Of a stretch of 64,000 bases of DNA, positions 57,501 through 64,000 are shown one piece after another. The position numbers and the translations under genes are program-made. Origin of the DNA: Tubulanus polymorphus (taxonomy: Eukaryota > Nemertea > Palaeonemertea > Tubulaniformes > Tubulanidae); assembly GCF_964204645.1 (NCBI RefSeq), contig NC_134034.1, forward strand, positions 11,093,414 through 11,157,413. The letters are read 5' to 3'. The notes under the pieces were generated by a model, which ran no database searches, had not been told where the DNA came from, and saw only the letters and a list, made by a program, of their open reading frames with translations. Within the stretch, counting starts at the first letter, position 1, and each line of letters begins with the position of its first letter.

Positions 57501-59784
57501 CTTTTAATTGTCACTATGTTAACTATCCACCAGTTAACTCTAACCAACTTTTCAGCAACTGGTCAACCCTGGACCCAGTTACACAGTTGTGACTTAAATC
57601 CAAGAGTGGTCTTAGAAATTAAGACTAGTCTAAAGTTGGCCTTAGACTGGTCTCGTATCTAAGCCAAGACTCGTTCCTGGTTTTCTGCAGATGAAACGGA
57701 TGATCACCTAATGCATTCGTTAATTCGTTTTCTCAAGGTCACGATACGTTCGATCGAATCACCACCGAATCGATTCTGAAATATGGATTCAGTGAAAATG
57801 GCCGATTCGTCAATAATACGCCGTATTCCGCGATTCATAAAGAAACGTTCAACTCGGGTCGACTCGGAGTAAAAGTCGGTGAGTTAGTCGTAAACAGGGC
57901 GGCTCCGCTCTTCTGGAAATCGGGGAAAAGTCGGCAAATTTTCTTTTCTTAGAAAAGTTAGGGAATACAGTAGTCGGGGAATTTTGTAGGAAAGTTTAAA
58001 ATCAGGTAAAAGTCAGGGAAGTTTGTATTTTCGGTTTTCATGTTAAGGTAAAGGTTGGTACGAATACGAGAAGGGTTCCCGGGATGGATTCATCGACGAA
58101 GACGTTTTAGAGATTTTGGACCGGTTTCGCGCCGAACACAACGTTCAACCTAGAATTCATTCTAAACAGGTTGGTAAGAAACTCGACGATTCAATTACTG
58201 GCAAGGTTACTGCGGCGAGCGAGCATCCACCAGGTGGTGCTAGTGTTAATGAGGACGGGGCCGCTGGAATCAAAATGTATCCAATTGTTTTTCAGGGTTT
58301 AAAATTCTAGATGAAAGTCCGAGGTTTTAGTCGCGCCATCTAACAAGGGCGGAATTAGTCGTTGGACCAGGTGGACTGGTCCACCTAACATCTAAATTTC
58401 AATGGACCCTCCTAAATGTCTTGAAAAACTTTATTCGCACAGAAAGCTTTAAAACGATGAAAAATAAATCCAAATGGCTGGAGATAAGTGCCCCTTTTTG
58501 TCCTTTTCTGTGGAAGGCCACCAGAACCCCCATTATTGTTTCGCCCTTGTTGCACTTGAATTGCCAAATCTGCCCTTCTCAAATTAAGTACACTTTCAAA
58601 TTTTCAAATCCATCCGCATGTAAGAATCCTTGATCCACTCTTGATCTAAGTGGGATGTGGCTGATGTGCCTGATCGCACCTATACTGCGTAGCAGTGTCA
58701 GTTACAGACGTTCAATCGGTCTTGATTTCAATCTATTTTCAGGAGATTATAGAACGTTGCACGCTGTCGATGGTTCACGAATGTTTCCGTATTTTACAGG
58801 ATGGAATCATCAGTTGTCCGGACGATATTGATTTCATATGGTAACGTCTGCTACTCATAACGACAGACGTTCAGGTGGCTGTCGTTGCTGAATAGTTGGT
58901 TCAATTTAACCGGTGGATAGTTGACATAGCGACAATAAAAACTTCATCGTTATTATGATTTTTTATCCGCTGGTTATCTTTAACTAACTTTTCAGCGACT
59001 GGGTCCAGTTACACAATTCCGAGTTAAGATTTAACTCTCGAGTTAGCTCATTGAAATTGAAAATGAACTTACTTTAACTCTAACTCACAACTGTGGGACT
59101 GGATCCTGGGCTTTTACAAAAAGAGTTGACTTCTCAACCTTCTTCAATATCAGAAGTGCAGACTTCATTGTGGGTTCTGTGGTTCTTTTGCTAGATGAAA
59201 CACTCCTCTTACCTTGTGTCGGATTTGTGTTCAATTTCCAGAGTTGCAGTCCTCGGACCATTTCTGAAAACGGTTCGATGTCCCCTGGCTTAGCTTGAAA
59301 ACCACTTAAGATTCAATACCTTATTGAAACTGTCCCTGAAACTATTCTTTTGAATTCCTGAGAAATAGTTATATCCTAAAAACATGTCTCATTGACCCCG
59401 ATTTGGATATTTGCAGGTTGTTGCCGGTTAATGTGGAGGAAGCTCATTTCGAATATCTTTGTTTTTTGCAGCGTGACGGCGTTAGGATGGCCTAAAACCA
59501 CCGGGGGTCCGCTGTTCTACGCGAGTCGCACCGGTCTTAACAATCTACTCGCTAAAATGAAACATTATCGAACTTCATTGAGTAAGTCAGTAAATTATGT
59601 AGGGAAATTGGGTATTTAGAAATTCATGTTGGCCATTGATCAAGTTTAAAAAATGTCTTCATTTTCTATATTTGTAGCCGACGCCCTCCAGTGGACACCC
59701 TGTGAACTACTAGTTGAACTGGCAGCTCAGGATGTTCCGTATGCCGAATGGATGTCGTTTTTGGAGAAAAGCTCAAAACTTTAG
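54585..59784 (+). CDS. ehhadh: Peroxisomal L-bifunctional enzyme, 3-hydroxyacyl-CoA dehydrogenase half (5' part missing)
   Basis: Peroxisomal beta-oxidation enzyme. Exons: 54585-54731, 54866-55003, 55372-55527, 56173-56316, 56541-56660, 56740-56892, 57037-57208, 57738-57878, 58048-58169, 58743-58840, 59472-59581, 59678-59784; phases agree and give about 535 residues. The NAD-binding loop is VGVVGGGTMGSGI; further motifs are EAVFENLELKKQ, NTSSLDID, GTHFF (catalytic His), LLLEEGADP, MGPFR, GKGWYEYEKGSR and GWPKTTGGPLFYASRTG. The last residues are SSKL, a PTS1 import signal. Exons 1-2 match the linker that joins the hydratase and dehydrogenase halves in EHHADH (~720 residues), so a hydratase half is expected, yet none is visible upstream. 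The first acceptor (TTGTCAAG) is weak. The usual PGFxxNR phrase is altered to CELFVANR. Polyadenylation signal AATAAA at 59936-59941. Confidence 0.88.
55560..56115. repeat. ~133-bp tandem repeat in EHHADH intron 3
   Basis: Four units of GAAACCCCCTCATCACATTT, CCTCTAAACCTTATCTAAAG and CTACCCCCTCTACAGTCTAG at about 55588, 55721, 55853 and 55985. Confidence 0.9.
57248..57364. mobile_element. Family A MITE, EHHADH intron 7, copy 1
   Basis: Reverse orientation: GTTGCTCAAAAGTTGCG to AAATGTTCAGCAACTGG. Confidence 0.6.
57463..57565. mobile_element. Family A MITE, EHHADH intron 7, copy 2
   Basis: Same orientation as the neighbouring copy; contains TCACTATGTTAACTATCCAC and ends CCAACTTTTCAGCAACTGG. 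The left end is lost. Confidence 0.55.
58883..59003. mobile_element. Family A MITE, EHHADH intron 10
   Basis: GTCGTTGCTGAATAGTTGG to AACTAACTTTTCAGCGACTGG, both ends preserved. Confidence 0.7.
58999..59110. mobile_element. Family C MITE abutting a family A element
   Basis: GGGTCCAGTTACACAATTCC at the left and ACTCACAACTGTGGGACTGG at the right are inverse ends. Confidence 0.65.
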
Positions 59785-60239
59785 TCGTTTGACTTCAATT
59801 TGAGAATAACAGCTTAATCTATTCCATATTCAAGAACTATCGGGGTTCAAAATACCCGCAGTTCTTACGAATAGCGTCTGTATTTCTGAATAATCAAGAA
59901 ACTATTTGATGTATTGTTCTTATCATGTTTTAATCAATAAATGTAATTTATATTCAATCAATGTGCTTAATGAGGAAGTTGAATGTTGAGTGAACCGCCG
60001 AGAAGCAGAGGAACTCTTTAAGTGCGATGTTAGCAGTGCAGACGCTGTTTGGCATCGGCTAAATTAGTACATGTTCGCCATCTATTGGAATTTTGCTGAA
60101 CTTTCAAATTTCTAGGCCAAGATTCCCGCGTTCAGAGCTTAGATTGGGATGGGTTCGAACCTCTGTCTCCTCCCTGTCCTCCACAGGTAGTAAATAACTG
60201 TCCGACAGTGCGTGTTTATATCAATATGCATTTTTTATT

Positions 60240-63200
60240 TCATTCATTTTTTTATCACACATTTGTTTCACGTTTTTGTTTCACATGTTTCTTGCATACG
60301 TTCGCATCAGTTTTTCTATTCACATAATTATTGTCTCGTCGAGAGAACATTCGCGCTCGGTCCGCGCACAAACAATACATACATGGAAACTATCAAACTC
60401 TATATTGTTCGTCGTCTAATGTTTTTCTACCTACATAGACCCAGTTCAGAGTCGACTCGAGTTAAAATTGAGCTCAATCGTTTCACTCGCATAAATCGAG
60501 TTAAATCCTAACTCACAACTTCGTAACAAGGTCCTGAGACTCTCCGACCCAAAATTGAATCTTTAACACTGGTCGGAGACCAAACAAAAATAGGCTTTAG
60601 ACTGGTCTTAATAACGTTGGTAAATAGACAATAAAACCTGACACTTCTGAAAACGAAGCTTTAGACTGGTTTTAAATCTTATCTTCACACTAGACTGACA
60701 AACTAGATCCGGGGTTAGCTTTGAATTTGGTACCGGTAAATAAGGCGAGCAATTTTCTTCACTCGTATCAAGCCAAACACCCCTGGGCTGGTTTTATAGA
60801 CCTGTATTACCTTTAACCCGAGGGCTAACTCAATTGAAAATGAATTGAATTAGCCCACGGTTTAACGGTAATATGAAACCAGGCCCTCTTCAGTTTTTAT
60901 TTGAATATTTAGTACCGGTGTAACTGTAACTTCAGTGAGATCTTCTTCCACAGTGGAAGTATATCTCATTTGCAATGAGTTCACAAACGCAATGGCATCA
61001 CAAACCCTGCCGATCCAGTTCCACAGCTGTGACTCATTAAAATTTCGCTCTATCGACGTTAAATCGGTTCATCTTGCGAAATCCAAACCGCGACAACCGT
61101 GGAACTGGATCTCGAGTTCATCAACAATTTATCGTACATTAACAAGAGACCATAACATAAAAACCTTTGTTCATTGTTCATTGTACGTAGTCTCAGAAAA
61201 ATTAAATTATTTTACAAAAAAAAGATTCTCGCACAATGCAAGAAATATTCTTAAGCAAGCTCATCCATATAAATTTGCATAAACCAAAGACAGAATGTTA
61301 ATGGCAGACATAAAATTTGAATTCAACTGTCAACTGTTGAACAGCAGACGTACGATTTGAATTCAACTGATGAACAGCAGATGCATAATTTGAATTTAAC
61401 AGTCAACTGAATATCAGACGCATAATTTCAATTCAACTGTCATCTCTGTTGAACATGTTATTATTGAATAATGCAAAAAAAAACAAATAACACATTAAAC
61501 TGTACATTTTATGTACAAATTGATATTAATATTACTTAATCAATTATCACAGTTTTAATTAAATAAAAAAGAAATTATCATCATTATTAACAGAAGTTAA
61601 GCGGGCACGGCCAACCGGAACAAACTGTCAGGAAAAACCGAGAAAATACCAATTGCAATGACAACCTCACTCGATCGAGTCCCAGAAACTTATTACGATG
61701 GAATATGGCACTTTTAAAAATAGGGATAAATTTCAAAACGTTAACAAATAGTTTACAGAAAAAAATGTGATCCCGATTGATGAGCTACGATATGGAGAAG
61801 GGGATAGAGATTGGGGAGGCATAGAGATATAGAGATGGGAGGAGTTGGTTTGAACAACATACAATGAACAATGAACCTATAACACTGTACAAAAAAATCC
61901 TCATGATTCAAAACTATTTCAACAAAACACGGGCAACAAATACACGTACACAACCTATAGATACAGATAGCCGACGAACTCTGTGTCTTACCTCGCTGGG
62001 TTAACTGTCTGGAGATAGACGGATCCCTGGCACCGGTTTCAGCAAGCAATAAATTATGATCATTTACTAATGGAAACCTCTCATTTTCGTTGACTTCAAT
62101 GATTCAGTAAAATTATGATTAGCTACTGATTGATGATGACTTTCTCATTATCAATGACTTCAATGATTCAGTAGAATTAGGAAATTACAATAGAACTTGC
62201 TCAAATGGGATATTTGATTATTCAGCTTCGTAAAACCGGGGCCGACCCAGAAACACGGGTTCAATTTTGCTGACAAGATTGAATTGTTTTTTTTTTTAAA
62301 TTTTATAATCATTAATACTCGACTAATTACTGGATAGCCTTTTTTAATCGGCGGAATCCAAGGAAGTACCGACAACTATCGCGACACATCACCGATCTAC
62401 TAATTAACGAATCTACTAATTAGGAACTTAATTACCGACCTCTACTAACAAACAGTTTCTCACACGCGACGACTTTCAAAATACTTCGCAGTAAAATTAG
62501 TTTCCATCTCGTCCTAATTTATCATATTTCTGTTTTTTGTTTTATGTTTACACGCACGTTCGTCTCGTTCAAACCCTGAATATATTTACACCGATTTTAT
62601 TTACATAGCTGAGAAAATCAGAATCATATCGACCCCCCCCGAAATACCCCCCTATCATATCGCCCCCTCTATCGCACAGGCTTTCACGCTATCATCCCCT
62701 CGGGTCTCACCACGAACCCCCACCCCCCACGCAACATACACACAAATACCCCTATTTCATAACACGCAAGGATATGTGAAGATTAAGACACCACACACGG
62801 TAAACGCGACGCACTCGCGAATTTCAGATTCCCGTCGGAATTCCATTTATACGAGAAAATCTTCAGCTCTATTCGTAGAAACGCGAAACTCCCTTAAAAA
62901 ACGTCGGCTTTTATCTAAAAACAAAAATCTTTTGGCAATAGATTACCGCCTACACGCGAATCTCCCTATGACATCATCAAAACTGTGAAACGCGGAAATT
63001 AACTGGATCGAAGTTCAGACGATCAGGATGGTTTATCGCGGTAGTTCAGTGGAGGCGGCCATCTTGAAACCGCCCTCTCTAGTTATAAATTTAGGAGTTA
63101 TTTTCAGCGTAAATTTTCGCATTAACATCCCAGACTCACACGTTTAATACGAGCACGGCACACGCTATATCGGGCACACGGTTTTAAATTGGCACACGTT

Positions 63201-63817
63201 TTATCATCATTGATTTGATTAGAATGATGTGTACTTATTAAACTCACACTCTCTCTCGCGCGCGCGCACACGTCCGGCACACGCCTCATTATTAAAACTA
63301 TATTTCGAATACCACACGGAAAGAAATCGAAAATGGCCTAAGCCAACAAATCACAACAGTGGCGCCATCTATACGTGGATTCGGCTATCAGTCACAAATC
63401 AAACGCAGTCGACGAACGCCAATGTTTCATCAGTGAAAAATAATGCCACATCGCAGGACTATCGGACTAACTGGCACACGACTGTGACCAGTAATATCGG
63501 ACTAACTGGCACACGACTGTGACCAGTAATATCGGACTAACTGGCACACGACTGTGACCAGTAATATCGGATTAACTGGCACATGGTTTTAGCCAACAAT
63601 CTTGGAATAATTGGCACACGGTAGTCAGCAGTGCTCCGGACTGTCAACTGGCACACGTTAATCCCGCATTAATCAGCAACGGCACGCGACGAGTCAGCAC
63701 ACCATCCAGTCGTTTTCCGAAGTCGAGTGATTCTAAAATCCGGATTCTTCTTTCGTCGTCTGTCGTCGTGTTGTAATAATGACTAGTTGCAATTGTCGCT
63801 AACGGCGACCGTTGTTA
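60240..63817 (-). other. Probable long 3' UTR of a - strand gene
   Basis: No coding exon recognised. On the - strand a polyadenylation signal (AATAAA, complement of TTTATT at 60234-60239) and the stop codon at 63820-63818 bracket it. It contains hairpin and family C MITEs and, at 63440-63610, about four units of a 35-bp repeat (GGCACACGACTGTGACCAGT). Confidence 0.35.
60784..60887. mobile_element. Hairpin MITE with ~48-bp arms
   Basis: GGGCTGGTTTTATAGACCTG at the left; the right end ATATGAAACCAGGCCC is the inverse. The arms meet around CAATTGAAAATGAATTGAAT, so nearly the whole element is palindromic. Confidence 0.75.
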
Positions 63818-63911
63818 TCACGACGGCGTTAGAGAATGATGATGGTGATGATGAGATGACGATGAATAATGATTCGGCGAAGATGACGACGACGAGGTAT
63901 CGTGTAATTGC
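63818..63911 (-). CDS. Candidate last coding exon, Ser/His-rich C terminus (gene continues beyond the window)
   Basis: On the - strand a T-rich tract and TTCCAG acceptor at 63912-63917 precede an open frame: QLHDTSSSSSSPNHY, then SSSSHHHHHHSLTPS and TGA (63820-63818). Homopolymeric Ser and His runs are common at the ends of transcription or RNA-binding factors. Other frames through the exon give Val/Ile-rich peptides, so the frame choice is inferred. Confidence 0.35.
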
Positions 63912-64000
63912 CTGGAAATATAAAACGAAAAAGATTTTTATTTTAAATTTCGCCCATCTCCAGATCATTGGTTTTTCGAGGAAAAATTTGACAAAAAATT

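Overview
The window is animal nuclear DNA. Genes are split into many short exons with GT-AG introns of about 0.1-1 kb, 3' UTRs are long, and a large part of the sequence is simple repeats, minisatellites, satellites and small terminal-inverted-repeat (TIR) elements. The three recognisable genes have clear animal orthologs (M-Ras, IGF2BP/IMP, peroxisomal EHHADH). Presence of an M-Ras ortholog, gene sizes and the wealth of miniature TIR elements (MITEs) suggest an invertebrate, perhaps a mollusc or other spiralian. The species is not determined here.

Layout. 0-1.5 kb: last coding exon of an unidentified protein with a charged coiled coil followed by a Ser/Arg-rich disordered tail, + strand. 1.5-8.7 kb: its 3' UTR, then a repeat-rich intergenic stretch with a 57-bp minisatellite, TA microsatellites, a perfect hAT-like hairpin element and several MITEs. 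8.8-11.8 kb: a complete five-exon M-Ras-type small GTPase gene, with a likely 3' UTR to about 15.1 kb. 15.7-23.3 kb: a complete 13-exon IGF2 mRNA-binding protein (IMP) gene with two RRMs and four KH domains, followed by a long 3' UTR. 25.6-35.4 kb: no confidently identified gene; one possible 5' exon (31.2 kb) and one possible terminal exon (35.2 kb) between MITEs. 35.4-43.1 kb: an unusual composite satellite in which a 72/76-bp monomer and a ~180-bp palindromic MITE are amplified together into ~1.8-2.0 kb higher-order units. 43.1-54.5 kb: old duplications, a 3-kb AT-rich ~58-bp satellite with an internal 41-bp minisatellite and a 130-bp TA tract, LINE-like remnants in inverted orientation, and an isolated acidic C-terminal exon on the - strand. 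54.6-59.8 kb: twelve exons of a peroxisomal L-bifunctional enzyme (EHHADH) ending in the PTS1 signal SKL; its enoyl-CoA hydratase half is not visible upstream. 60.2-64 kb: probably the long 3' UTR and last coding exon of a - strand gene.

The identified genes are unrelated housekeeping or signalling loci and do not form a functional cluster. The strongest new material is repeat biology: a MITE caught inside a satellite and co-amplified with it; a TTAA-specific MITE nested in another MITE, with the empty site preserved in a neighbouring paralog; and a place at 53-54.6 kb where two apparently truncated genes run into each other across an inverted repeat. All exon boundaries were read by eye from splice signals and protein similarity recalled from family knowledge; no alignment was run.
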